Part shown: positions 22,935 through 35,534 of the stretch, piece by piece | Position numbering within the stretch: the first letter of the stretch is position 1 | Layout of the letters: every line of letters begins with the position of its first letter | Assembly: GCF_030272615.1 (NCBI RefSeq) | Contig: NC_081412.1 | Coordinates: 143,818,247 to 143,882,246, forward strand | Direction of reading: 5' to 3' | Source: Cryptomeria japonica | Lineage: Eukaryota > Streptophyta > Pinopsida > Cupressales > Cupressaceae | DNA: 64,000 nt | The notes under the pieces: model-generated | Database searches by the model: none | What the model saw: the letters and a program-made list of their open reading frames with translations, nothing else | What the model was told of the DNA's origin: nothing | Made by a program: the position numbers and the translations under genes

Positions 22935-24626
22935 CTACTTAATGTTTTTCAGGGCATTAGCCAGATTTTCGCTAATCCCATGCAATTCTTTAATATTATC
23001 CCTAAGTTTAGGGATTTCTTTAGAAGAGGCCACAACAAATTTCTTCATGGTTGCCCTTGTTCTCTTTGTCGCTCCACCAGAAGCACTTTCCGCAGTCCCA
23101 TTCTCGATGGCATCTTCATCAATATCAAGGTCCACAATGGGTTTGGGAGTGTTGAAGCTCTCAAGGACCTTAGAGATTTCCTCTAGGTTCTTAGTAACAA
23201 CTATCAAGATATTCAGAATCATAACCAACAGGTTTTTCAAGCAGTTTTTCCTTCCTCCAAATTATCAATCTAAGCTTCCATCTTCTTAGCTTTTTCCTCC
23301 ATATCTTGCTTCCATTGCTTCTAGTCCCTTTCATCTTTCTTCCTTTTCTCTTCCCATTGCTTCCCATTTTTTTCTAGATTCTTGATTCTTTTATAAGTCC
23401 ACCTGTCAAAACCCATTCTAGCCTTAGATAGGTTTTTGAGATTATCCAGAAATTACCCTTCTCCAGCGTACTCCTTATCCTTGCTCGGATTCTCCTTGTC
23501 TATCTCCTACTCAAATTCCTTATTCTTCTCCTACTCAATATCCATTTCTTTTTCCTCATTAATCTTATCATCCTCCTCCTCCATTGGCTAGCTATTGACA
23601 TTGCCTAAACTAACACTATGGGTAGGACTATCTTGGTCAGAAACATCCTTAGCTTCTCCTTCCTCTTCCCCCACATCCTCTTCTTTCCATATTTCCTCCC
23701 CTCTAGACTCATCCGTTTCCATCTCACTACCATCTTTTTCGGTATCCTCTGAATCATTCTTGTCCTCTTGAATTTTCATCCCAGTAGCACTTTTTCTCTT
23801 TTTGCTTTGAGTCAACTCTTCCTTGCTGGGCCTGCCTTCCTCCACCTTTTTCTTACCTTTCCCTGGAGATGCAGACAATCTCTTATTTTCCTAGATAGAA
23901 AGGAATTTGCAATGCTCATAGATGAGTAAAATGAGGCCATAATGAAGCACCAGAGTCGAAAGATTCTTGTTGTGCTTATTAAGAGACCTCGACAGAGACC
24001 TGAAGAGGTAGTAGGACAGGGAAATCCTTTTCCCATGCCTGAAATGATTTAACAACACAAAATGGTATGTGTGGACCCTAGTAAAATGACCCTCCACTGT
24101 AATGCATTCCATGATAGCATTCAACACACAACCCCAAATTTTCTTAATAATGGAAGCATCATAATATCCCCCCGTAGCTTTACCAATTACGACCTAAGTG
24201 GGGCATACCCGTTACTGTCACTATGAGATCCGCATCCAACTTAAACCTCACACCATGAATTTTGAATGACCCATTAATCCAGTTTTCAGTGACTTTGGTG
24301 ACTGCAAGATTAACCCTACCTTTATCATAATCGACTAGCTTCTCCATGAAATTTTTCATGAACCCTTTTTCCAGCTTAGTCCATACCTTTGGCATTTCCT
24401 TCCATCTAGAGATGCTATTTGGTTACTCTCTCCTTAGATCCCCTCCCATTTTCAAGTTTGAAATACCAACTCTGTTCTTCTGCAATTTCAGAGCTTCCTT
24501 CCAGTTGCCTCTCAAAATTTTGAAAATGTTAACCCACAAAGTGTGCGGAAGATTAATATCTTTGATTAGGATTCTTCCACTCTGCCAAGTAATCATAACA
24601 TTTCTATAAATGTGAAGATTACTCAT
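22935..24626 (-). pseudogene. extra LINE reading frame: globular part, charged linker, coiled coil
   Basis: This lies after RNase H inside the same target duplication. From an ATG at 24626 it is in the same frame as the RNase H above it. The first part contains WINGSFKIHGVRFKLDADLI and VTVTGMPHLG (about 24180-24290), the latter resembling the TGLP-type motif of the plant family often annotated as putative plant transposon protein. A segment HFVLLNHFRHGKRIS (about 24010-24060) follows. Next come a Lys/Glu-rich linker (23588-23878), a predicted coiled coil (roughly 23300-23560, KQWEEKRKKDERD) and a C-terminal helix-rich part ending at 22935 (KLRDNIKELHGISENLANAL). Stops and frameshifts break it. 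It has no known LINE function; capture by the LINE, or a separate third ORF, are both possible. Confidence 0.6.
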
Positions 24627-26240
24627 AACAACTTTCATAATTGATTGTGCAATCCATCTTTCCCCATGAATCTGTCCTTTTAGAAGATCTTTAATATTAA
24701 AATTAACATTACTTTCCCCATACCAAATACTTTGAGCTTCGAAATTAACACCTAGGTTTGCCAAGCCATCCACAACCAAATTTTTTTCTCTAAAGGCATG
24801 TTCAATTATAATAACTTTAAAGCTAGCTATAATTTCTCTAGCTTTAAAAAATATATTTTCTATAGACCACGATGGCTCAGTTTCTCCCTTCAGGCACTTG
24901 ATAATGTTTAGAGGGTCTCCCTCCAACATTAAGTTATCATGATTTAGATTTTTTGCAATAATAAAAGTATTCAGAGTTGCAGAGGCTTTTGCATAATGAC
25001 TAGTTTGATTACCTTGAGGGCCAGCAACTTCCAGCAAAATTCTTGACAATGCCCCCATAACCAGCTTTACCTGGATTCCCCTTAGACGCCCCATCAAAGT
25101 TGACCTTAATCCATCCCTAAGACGGAAAGAACCACACAAGACCATCCCTACCCTTATCCTTACTAGATTTGGTATTAGAAAGGTTCCATCTATCATTAAA
25201 GTCCTCTCTAGCAGCTAAACCATGACTAGTTCCATTTAAACATTCAAATATTCCTCTATAGATTTTATCCACCACAATTTCAGGTTTAGCACTTTTATCC
25301 CTAAAAATCCTATTGTTACGCTCCTTCCAGATATTCCAAATAACATTAGGGAGAGCAAGTTTCCATAGCTCAAGATTCTTAGAGTTGGAATTGGGACAGT
25401 ACCATTGCTTCCAGAACTCCCCCAGTGAGTTTGAGAAAACCCAGCTCAGCTTCCACCTACTAAATTTAATTTTCCAAATTTCCTGGCTGAAAGTGCACTG
25501 GTAGAGGATGTGACAAGAAAACTCTTCTTCCCTGCAACAAAGAAAACACCTATTACGAAATACAAATCCACGTTTTTGGAGGTTATCAAGAGTCAGCACC
25601 TTGTTTTGGATAAAAATCCAAAAGAAGATATTAACTTTGGGTATTAACTTCTTTATCCACACTTTAGCCCACATAGGAATCTCTTCTAGAACTTTGTTGT
25701 GGATAGCCACTTCCAAAGACATAGAGTAATTCCCATCTGAAGTCTCCCTCCAAATAAAACTGTCCTACTTATTGTCCCTCAAAATTTTAGAAGAAAGCAG
25801 AATCTCAAGAAACTTTAATCTTGGACATTGCTGGTTGAATTCAGTACACTTCCCATTTCTCCAATAGTCTCTAACAAAACCACCATACCTATTTTTGAAC
25901 CAATCTTTCCATTCCTTAATGATAGGAATATCCTCCAGAGGTTTATCCAAGAGCCATCTGTCTTCCCAAGATCTAATAATTTTTGCATTCCCCAATTTTT
26001 ACATTCTTCCAGCAGCAGCCCAACTTTTAGCCGTTTGAACTGCATTCCAAATTGCAGAGCCTTCAACACAAAAAGAGTTATCCAAAAATTATTCCTCAGA
26101 AGGTTGCATATAAAGATATTTCTTTTTCCATATTAAATTCCATTCTCTTTCCTCCCCTTTCATTCTCCAGATTTGTTTAGCTAACAAGGGATTATTCATA
26201 GAAAAAATATTCCTTAAAACCAACCCCCTAGAAGCCTTAG
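24627..26240 (-). pseudogene. LINE ORF2 C-terminus: RT tail, zinc-binding domain, RNase H
   Basis: The 5' cut leaves the RT tail (LAKQIWRMK, IRSWEDRWL). The reverse-transcriptase zinc-binding domain at about 25500-25680 has CFLC and SCHILYQC as ligands, preceded by KVNIFFWIFIQNKVLT. RNase H begins GWIKVNFDGASKGNPG just after a TAG near 25120 and shifts frame near 25030. It continues with LMLEGDPLNIIKCL and EHAFREKNLVVDGLANLG; the first and last Asp of the active site are still visible. This domain order is that of plant L1-type LINEs. The product would nick the target and reverse transcribe; this copy lacks the endonuclease and most of RT. Confidence 0.88.
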
Positions 26241-26258
26241 GCAAAAGGGGGTAAGTTT
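26241..26258. repeat. LINE target-site duplication, right copy
   Basis: GCAAAAGGGGGTAAGTTT, identical to 22726-22743. Confidence 0.97.
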
Positions 26259-27530
26259 ATATATTTTAATGTTTTTCTTTTGAGTTAATGTTTGAGAGTT
26301 AGAATTTTAATTTTTCCAAAGAGGAGATTAATAAGGTAGTTTTATTTACTTTGGGAAGTTTTGTGACTCAAAAGTAAAAATATTCTCAAATGCTATATGC
26401 TTGATATGCTTATGTCTTGCAATTTTTTATTATCAAAATGATTTTTTGTCACTTCTCTAGGTAAAAAGTATTTTTGTTCCAATGATAAAATGGCTATACT
26501 ATTATGGATTAAAATCAATTTTAAGGGCAAAAGTATTTTTTATTTGTATAGGGATTATATTACTGAGAATTTTATTTCTCTAAAATATCCCTAATGCAAA
26601 TTTTTTGATTTATTACAAATGTCTAACTATACCATTCATGTGGAGATAATTAAATCATATTCCCTTGGCACATATTGCACATGAAGTGTTTTTTACCCAA
26701 AGGCTTAATATAATATTTGGAGATATAATGATTTTTATTTTTGCAAACAATTCTTTAAATCATTGTCTCAAATATAACATTTTCTCACTCAATGTTATTT
26801 TGTAATATTATTAACTAATGAGGAATATTTTGTCAAGGGAATTACATTTTATTTATTAAAGCCTTTTGACATATAGTGAAAATAATGAATAACATTTGAT
26901 TATCAAATGGTTGATATTTTCTTTCATCAAATATATTTACCCTACGTAAACAAATTGAACATATGCATTAGGGTAAATCATTTATATCATATGGATAATG
27001 GTTTGATTGTTTTTTTGCAAGTATATATTTCATATTTCCAAAAGAATTGAAGTTGCCCTAAAAGGTGAAAATGTATTCTTATTGCGTTATTGGAATATTT
27101 ATCCACGAATATCATTTTCAAAAGGGAAGTATATTCTTTTATGAATCATATGTTATTATTTGAAAATCTATACTAGGGTAAATTAATATTTTCTAAAAGG
27201 GTTGAAATACTTTGATTACTCTAACCAAGTATTTACATGCAAGAAAAGGTTATTAATTTTTCGAAGGCAAACCCTAATTAAGGGTAGAATATGATTAATT
27301 CTTAAATCAAGGAATTTGATTGGCTTATCTTATGTGCAAGAGATCTTTGGGTGATAATGAATATTTAAAGATTTGCACGATCAAGTCGAGGAACTTTATC
27401 AAGGTGGAAAATAAAAGAACATTATTAAAGCATTTATTTAGTATATATTTTAGGGTTTTCATTTGTAATTATTTCTTAAACCAAAGGGTGTGTCCTTTGG
27501 GAATGAAACTGTTTGCAACTATCCCTTATG

Positions 27531-27540
27531 TTTATAAAAG
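27531..27540 (+). promoter_or_regulatory. TATA box in the candidate Gypsy LTR
   Basis: TTTATAAAAG preceded by GC-richer sequence fits an LTR promoter about 870 bp before the proposed LTR end. Confidence 0.45.
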
Positions 27541-28410
27541 GGAAGTCACACAGAACAAAGGAGACAAATTTTTCATCTTTCAGAGGTCGTTGGCTGGGCT
27601 GCAAGTATTATGTTTTAGAAAGGTCTAGTAGGAATAAGAAGTTTATTCTGTGCAAACTAAATGTATTGGAGTATTTGTAAGTGCAGTTTTTGTGTACATT
27701 CTTATTCCAGAAGTTAATATACAAGATTTCATGTTTTTATCTTCAGATTGTTGTGTGTAATTTTGTATTTGATGAAATCATATGTCCTCTTGATAAATCT
27801 TTTGGATTTACTATGATGTGCCATCACATGATGTTGTATCGAATGTAAAATTGGGTTTTTATTGTTCATGCAACACATAATGAAACCTTCACAATGATGG
27901 TCTTATAATTGTCTCTTGAGTTGATAGTGATTCTTGTCCACAAAGTTATTCATTAACTATTAGATAAAGGCACTGGTCTGTTATTAATTTTTGCTGAATA
28001 AGTTTGTATGCATTAGGTCCTTATAAAAGAAACAAATCTTCTAATTTCTATAAGTACTTCTCTTTTTCATAATTTATTAAAGTCCTAACAATAATCTTTT
28101 GCATAATACAACTATACTCACACTTAATTTATCAGTTTTAAAAGCATTCAATAAAAAGCATTTCTGTTAGCATAGTTGCAGGAAAACATTTTGCCATCCT
28201 TGCAATTGCTTATTCCCACATTTTAAATTCACTCAAAACAAACCTCTTTTGTGCTTGAGAGTGTAAGGTACACCCACCTGGGTTTAGTGGAGCCTAAAGT
28301 GCAGAGGGATTTGTTCTTTGACCATCCCTGTTTGTTGGCCAAGGCCGATTGGATCAACTGAGGATTAGGCAAGTCTTTGGTTTTTCAATCTGTGGTTTTG
28401 GGCACCAACA

Positions 28411-29168
<758 letters not shown>

Positions 29169-29199
29169 GATAATTCACAATTGACTATAATAGTCACTC

Positions 29200-29399
29200 C
29201 AATATTATATATATACAAATATATATACATACATATATATATACATACATATATATACATATATATGTATGTATATATGTACATATATGTATATATGTAT
29301 GTATATATGTACATATATGTATATATGTACATATATGTACATATATACATACATATATGTGTATAAGTATGTATGTATGTATGTATGTATCTATGTATA
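29200..29399. repeat. compound ATAC/ATGT microsatellite
   Basis: Mixed TATATACATA and TATGTATG repeats, partly palindromic. Confidence 0.95.
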
Positions 29400-29503
29400 T
29401 AAATCCAAAACTAAATCAAAGCTAGATTTGCATTAAAGAAAACATAATGCACACCTTATACACAGGCGGTGTGCACAGAGGGGTGTGGGGAGTGGTGGTT
29501 GTG
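29400..29503. repeat. 104-bp repeat flanking Copia-2, left copy
   Basis: Starts TAAATCCAAAACTAAATCAA and ends GTGGTTGTGG. A near-identical copy lies at 37336-37440 just beyond the other end of Copia-2. Confidence 0.93.
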
Positions 29504-29504
29504 G

Positions 29505-29534
<30 letters not shown>
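29505..29534. repeat. (TA)n microsatellite abutting Copia-2
   Basis: The repeat ends exactly where the LTR begins at 29535. Confidence 0.95.
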
Positions 29535-29538
<4 letters not shown>

Positions 29539-30455
29539 AGGACCCGGAGGGCAACTGAGAGGGGGGGGTGAATCGGTTGTTAATTAATTTCAACCCAAAT
29601 ATAACTTACCAAACTTAATCTTGGTTAACAGATTAACAGTTAATATCAATACCGATGAAACTTAATGCATGCAACAGAAAGAGAAACAACATCCACAATA
29701 CATAACACATATATTTTGACATGGAAACCCTGTAAGGGAAAAAACCACGATGGGAAACCTTACCCACAATCAGATGATACTACTGTAGATAGTATGTGTA
29801 TACCAATAGGGTTTGCACATGCAGAAAGGCCGACCGCCTAGAGCACACTGCTCAAATGGGAGTCGCAATGACTACAGTAGGAGGGTTAAATCCTAGAATA
29901 ATGCGCTGCTCAAGATAGCATCTCCAATGTTGGATTCAATATCGATTAAGCTCTAACAAACACCTTCAAGCCTTCCTTGAACCTTCTCTATGGTCTCCTC
30001 ATATGATCTTCAATATTCACACATACCATGTTACAATACCATAACCTTACATACTATATCCTCTTCTATCTCATCTCAAATGAGATCTTACATATATACA
30101 AAACCTAAGACCAAATGTGTAGGTCGGCTCACTAAGAATATTATAATTAAATAAATTACAAACAAGTCTAGATGTGATGCATCATGTTGGTTCAATACAT
30201 TTACAACAATATCCAATCAATAAATCATCTCCATAACATGTCGTGCTGATCTGGAATAGATAATGCATACCAGTCCATAACCTAGACCAATTTGCAGGTA
30301 ATAGCAAATATGTCAACCTGATTAGACCATTAACCAAAATACCAAAACCAAGTATCCAAACCATGTCTTTGACATAATCAAGTGATCTCCAAATGATAAC
30401 AAGTCATCGTTAGTGCCAGTGAGCAATATAACCTGTCGGTTGACAATATACTGGT

Positions 30456-31503
30456 TGTATACACCTAAAAATGGTCTGAAGATAATTAATTAAATAAGAA
30501 ATTATTTAATTAATCTCTCCTTCCCAATTTAATTGAATTCACTAAGAAATTTGATTAAATCTCTCATTCATCTACTTATTAATAAATCTAAGGATTTATT
30601 AAATAGTTTCATTTCACCCCTTTAATTAATTAATTCCCTCCATCCAAAATCATTTCTTCAAATACTAATTAATTAAAACAAATCAAATTCATGAGTTGTT
30701 GAGATTAATTATTCTTTTCATATTATTTAAATTTTTAAATTCAAATTCTCCTAACTTCTACCACTCCTAAACCTAACCATTCCTAAACCTAACCCATTCT
30801 ACCTACCCTCATGTCCCCTTTTATCCAACATCTTCTAGAACCTTTGTGACATTTGTCACTAAGTGTTCCCTTTCATCCAACTCCTTCTAGAAGCCTCTTG
30901 ACACTTGTCAGCATAGAGATGACAAATGTTCCCTTTAATCCAACCCCCTTTGCCATCCTCCTCCAATTTAACCATTGATATCTTCAAATCAATCTTGACC
31001 GTTGATTCTTGCCACATCACCCCTAGCCTTGGAAAATCCTATAAATAGACCTCATTTTGGAGCAATATAGGTCCCAGTTTCATGTCCCAATTTCATATCA
31101 TGATATGCATCCCATCTCATTCATAGCTTAAGCATTGTTACTATAGGCATCTAGCTTCTAGTTTATCATTTCTTAGCAATGTTATCATGCTCAATCTTAG
31201 CTTAATTGCATCTTAATATTAGTTCATTTTCTAGATCAATCATGAACTCATATAGCTTAATCATGTTATTCTTGCTAGATCATGCATTTTCAACATTCAA
31301 ATCCCCCATCTAAGTGTAGTCAAGTCACTAGAATTTGCATACTAAGATCTAAGAGCAAAATTCATACTCGCATTTTCTAGGAGGCAATAAGTTGATTAGC
31401 TATGGTTTTGTCTTTCATTGTTTCAATTTACTAACCATTGCTTATAATGATTTATTGAGTGCATTGTGGTTGTAGGTATAGGTACATTTCATAGAGTATG
31501 ACA
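30456..31503 (+). mobile_element. solo LTR inside the Copia-2 LTR
   Basis: The right Copia-2 LTR lacks this segment. Its ends are TGTATACACC and GTATGACA. The flanks CTGGT (30451-30455) and CCAGT (31504-31508) resemble an aged 5-bp duplication with two changes. The TATA box and size suggest an LTR left by unequal recombination. The parent family is unknown. Confidence 0.75.
31040..31047 (+). promoter_or_regulatory. TATA box of the solo LTR
   Basis: TATAAATA with the right orientation and position for an LTR promoter. Confidence 0.6.
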
Positions 31504-31638
31504 CCAGTGATTGTGCATAAGTCACTGAACTTACCAGTGAACACAATGTGTCAGTTCAACATAACCAAAGATCTCCAGAAGGATAAGTCATGTTGACATC
31601 AATGAAAAAACTAATGCAACACATCCATAATACCAGCA

Positions 31639-31650
31639 ATCTCCCCCTTT
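31639..31650 (-). promoter_or_regulatory. Copia-2 polypurine tract
   Basis: Minus-strand AAAGGGGGAGAT lies directly before the 3' LTR. Confidence 0.85.
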
Positions 31651-32040
31651 GGCATTGATGGCAACACTAGATGGAAAAACATCTAATTGCCAAAACAGAA
31701 TGCCAAAAACCAAAAACCAACAATCTTTGAAATAGATCAATACTAGAAATCAAAATCAAAATGCAGAGAGTATATATCTCTCCCCCAATGAATAATGTTT
31801 CCAAAGAATAATCTCTCCCCCTAGGAATAATGTTTTTCCATATATCTCTCTCCCCCTTTGACATCAAATTCCAAAGAAAATAAATACCAGAACATATAAC
31901 CAACTAATATGACTAACTACTCCCCCTAAGAAGTAGCTCTCCTTCATCAAAGCCAGAAAAAGGTTTCTCTGTTAGTTTCTGATGGTTTGATGCCAATCTT
32001 CAATTGTCTAAGTCTCTACTAGTGGGGGTATTATCCCAAG
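31651..32040 (-). other. Copia-2 3' untranslated region
   Basis: No gene. It has several extra purine tracts on the minus strand (GGGGGAGAG-type), spaced 30-60 bp apart. Confidence 0.7.
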
Positions 32041-33858
32041 CTACTCTCTGAGATATTCAAAATTTTCCTTAGGCAAAGGCTTAGTAAAGATATCTTCAAT
32101 TTGCTCTTTAGTATTCACATAAACCAATCTCACTTCTTTTGCTTCAACATTCTCTTTCAGAAAGTTATATTTGATAGAAACATGTTTAGTCTTAAAATGA
32201 AATACTAGATTCTTTGATATATCAATTGATGTTGAATTATCACAATAAATGATTATAGGTTCTTTGCATTTTAACTTTATGACCTTCAACATTTACTTAA
32301 TCCATAATACCCGAGTACAATTAGTTGTTGTTGCAACATATTCTGATTCTGCTGTTGATAATGATGTACAACTCTGCTTCTTGCTTAACCATGAAATCAA
32401 TCTACTACCAAGAAATATTGCTCTGCCAGTGGTGCTCTTTCTATTATCTACATCTCCTGCCCAATTTGCATCGGTGTATGCACATAAATCAAAATTTTCA
32501 TCTTTAGGATACCATAAACCAAGAATCATTGTGCCTTGTAGATACCAGCAAATCTTTTTTACTGTTAATTCATGATTTTCTTTATGATTACTCTGAAATC
32601 TTGAAACAATACATATTGCATTAATTATATCAGGTCTTGTTTGTGTCAAATACAGTAAACCTCCAATTATAGACTTGTATCTTGTCAGATTAACAGGAGC
32701 TGAATCATGCTTCAAAGTCAATTTATCAGTTGTAGTCATAGGAGTATTTATCGGTTTAGAGTTTTCCATACCAAATTTCTTCAATAGTTCTTTCAAGTAC
32801 TTTGTTTGACATATGAATATACCTTTATCAGTCTGTGAGATCTGCAATCCTAAAAAGAATTTTATCTCCCCAATCATAGACATTTTAAATTCTTCTTGCA
32901 TCTTGTTAGCAAAGTCTTTACACAAACCATCTTCTCCTCCAAAAATGATATCATCAACCAAAAAATTCAATAACCAAGATGTCATCATTAGTCACTTTGA
33001 AATATAAGTTGTTGTCAGCATTACCTTTAGTGTAACCAATCTTCAAAATATATTTGTCCAATCTAGCATACCAAGCTCTAGGAGCTTGCTTCAATCCATA
33101 CAAATCTTTCCTTAATCTGCAAACCTATCTTTATTATTTGTCAATGAAAATCCATCAGGTTGTTCAATGTAAACTTCCTCTTCAAGATCACCATTTAGAA
33201 ATGCACATTTCACATCCATCTGATAAACTTTATAGTTCTTATGAGCAACAAATGCAAGAAATAATTTAACTACCTCAATTCTAGCTATCGGTGCAAAGGT
33301 TTCATTATAATCAATTCCCTCTTTCTGTGAATATCCTTTACACACTAATCTTGTTTTGTTCCTGATTACCTTGCCATCTTCATTAATTTTATTTCTAAAT
33401 ACCCATTTAGTTCCAATTACATTTTTGTCTTTAGGTCGGGGAACTAATGTCCATGTATTGTTCTTTTCAATTTGTTCTAGTTCATCTTCCATTGCTTTTA
33501 TCCAATGTTCATCTTGACAAGCTTCAATAAAAGATGTTGGTTCAATTTGAGAAATTAAGCATTCCTCTTCATTTTCCAATCTTCCTCTTGTCATAACACC
33601 TTGATACTTATTCCCAATTATCTGATTTTCTAAGTGATTCAGTCTTACATACCTGGGTTTATTCACATGTTGTCTTTCTTCGGTCACTATGGAATTCTCT
33701 GATGATATTGGTGTGACTAGATCCACTTTTTGTACCAGTGCACTCTGTATTGGTTCATTTATGATCATTTCAATTGTCAGTTCAGAATCTACAGACCTTG
33801 AATTACCTCTAAAGTGTTCATCTATCTTCACATTAGAGCTCTCAATGATCTTCTGCAA
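32041..33858 (-). pseudogene. Copia-2 reverse transcriptase and RNase H
   Basis: RT is read from [18 protein letters not shown] and [14 protein letters not shown] (33112-33858). After frameshifts near 33110 and 32990 it continues with VDDIIFGGEDG, FFLGLQISQTDKGIF and TRPDIINAICIVSRF. RNase H has LCAYTDANWAGD, RKSTTGRAIFLGS, AESEYVA and the end EDIFTKPLPKENF, with a stop at 32041. A TAA at WIK*MLK separates two RNase H pieces. The sequence is less decayed than Copia-1, with long open stretches of 231 and 248 codons. It would synthesise element cDNA. Confidence 0.92.
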
Positions 33859-35424
33859 TATTTTATTAAAACATCTATATGCCTTGCTCTTAGATGAATA
33901 ACGAAGAAATATTCCTTCATCACTTCTAGGATCAAATTTACCAATATACTCATCTCTCCTAATATAACATTTGCTTCCAAATATTCTGAATTACTTAAGA
34001 GTAGGATTATTACCAAACCATAGTTCATAAGGGGTCTTACTGGTTTCACCTTTGATGTGAACTCTGTTGAAAGTGTAAACTGTTGTATTCATTGTTTCTC
34101 TCCAATACACATGAGGTAGATTTGCTTCCAATATCATGCTTCTAGTTGCTTCTAGAATAGTTTTGTTCTTCCTTTCCACAATTCCATTTTGCTAAGGTGT
34201 CCGAGGTGCTGATAGTTGTCTTTTGATTCCATTCACTTCACAAAATGTATTAAATTCCTTAGATGTAGATTCTCCTCCTTGATCAGATCTCAAACATTTG
34301 ATTTTTTTACCAGTTTCATTCTCTACCATTGCCTTAAACAATTTGATTTTTCCAAAAGACTCTGATTTCTCCCTAAGAAAAGTAACCCAACACATTCTAG
34401 AATAATTATTAATAATTAGCATAAAGTATCTATCTCCCTCTAGACTTCTTGTTCTTGCCGGACCACACAAGTCAATATGGATTAAATCAAGAACATTATT
34501 GGATTTCTCAAAAATACTCTTAAAAGTTGATCTAACTTGCTTTATCATTTGACATTCCTTATATACCAAATTATGAGGTTTTACAATCTTAGGTAAATTC
34601 CTTACTGCCTTAGTTGAACTGATCTTTACAATGCAATCAAAATTTACATGACAAAGTCTCTTATGCCATAACCAACTTTCATCAATATGTGCGATCAAGC
34701 ATGTCTTATCATTATTGTTCAAATGAAAGATATTACCTTTAGTCTGATTACCGGTTGCAATCTCCAATCCAGTTTTGTTTTTTATTTTGCATTTACCATT
34801 CTTGAACTGTAGCTGAAATCCCTTTTCAACTAATTGACCAACACTCAAAAGATTAGGTTTCAAACCTTCAACATAGTAAACATTGTTTGTATTGTGCTTA
34901 CAATCCAAAGATATAGTGCCTTTTCCTTTGATTAAAAAAGCTTTATCATCACCAAATCTTACTAGACCTTCATTAAATTCCTGAAAAGATAAGAAATTAC
35001 TTGTGTCACCAGTCATATGATGTGAACATCCAGAATCTATGATCCATTCATCCTTTTCTTCAATTTTAGCTGTCAGGGCCTGCTCTACTGGTGGAACAGT
35101 AGGTGGTGGTGAATCTTCTTTTATTGCAACAAAAGCCCATCCATTGTCTGTCGGTTCTTCATTATAATCATCAGTAACTCCTTCATTAGCATAGTAACAT
35201 GATTTATCTCTATTCTTCTTAAATCTATATCTCTGGTATTCAAGGTTAGGCTTATATGTTCTTTTAGCTTCCTCTCTCAATCTTGCATGTCTATAAGGAC
35301 ATCTAGATGCCATATGACCAACTTTATTGCAATTAAAACATTTAAACGGTGCTTTACCTTCATACTTACTTCCAAATGGACCTTTAGGCATTTTCCTTGC
35401 AAATATTGCTTCAAGTTCTTCCAA
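33859..35424 (-). pseudogene. Copia-2 zinc knuckle, protease and integrase
   Basis: A 410-codon open stretch begins at 35424. It has a CCHC knuckle (CFNCNKVGHMASRC, residues 29-42), a protease with intact DSG (WIIDSGCSHHMTG, 130-132), a GAG-pre-integrase segment with WLWHKRLCHVNF, and the integrase core. The first catalytic Asp (LIHIDLCGP) and second (RSDQGG) are present. A TAG at TP*QNGIVERKN interrupts just before the catalytic Glu. A further frame (33991-34179) and a frameshift lead to FGSKCYIRR-type sequence. Protease matures the polyprotein and integrase inserts cDNA; only a few changes separate this copy from an open frame. Confidence 0.92.
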
Positions 35425-35534
35425 TTCTTCATTTTCCCTTCTGACATCTTCAAGTTCTTTTGCATAAGGTGCTTTCCAATCACATTTTCCAGATGATGAT
35501 GATGATGATGTTGCAGATGATGATGCTCTAAAGG

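Larger units (their letters stand above)
22744..26240 (-). mobile_element. 5'-truncated LINE with an extra 3' reading frame
   Basis: The 3.5-kb insertion is bounded by a perfect 18-bp target duplication. On the minus strand it runs from the end of RT through a zinc-binding domain and RNase H to a further coding segment and a short 3' UTR ending in an A-rich TAATAAAA-like tail. The 5' truncation and long duplication are typical of target-primed reverse transcription. Confidence 0.93.
10700..28410 (+). mobile_element. Gypsy chromovirus, 3' half, interrupted by Copia-1 and a LINE
   Basis: RNase H end, integrase and chromodomain blocks are collinear on the plus strand, split at 11923/19283 by Copia-1. 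A very long candidate 3' LTR follows and is split by a LINE. Protease and RT are missing on the left, where the two-gene block begins. The C-terminal chromodomain puts it among plant chromoviruses. Confidence 0.75.
19971..28410 (+). repeat. candidate very long Gypsy 3' LTR, about 4.9 kb after removing the LINE
   Basis: No gene of its own is visible in 19760-22725 or 26259-28410. TGTAATGCCC at 19971 and GGCACCAACA ending at 28410 form TGT...ACA ends, and a TATA box lies late in the interval. I found no clear PPT before 19971 and the matching 5' LTR is off-window, so the left border is tentative. Confidence 0.35.
29535..31638 (-). repeat. Copia-2 3' LTR with a nested solo LTR
   Basis: It matches 36228-37305 on both sides of the insertion at 30456-31503. 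The shared U5-end motif is at 29557-29576. Confidence 0.9.

Noticed and set aside
27320-27628. 102-codon open frame on the plus strand
   Set aside because: It overlaps the TATA region of the candidate Gypsy LTR and shows no family motif.
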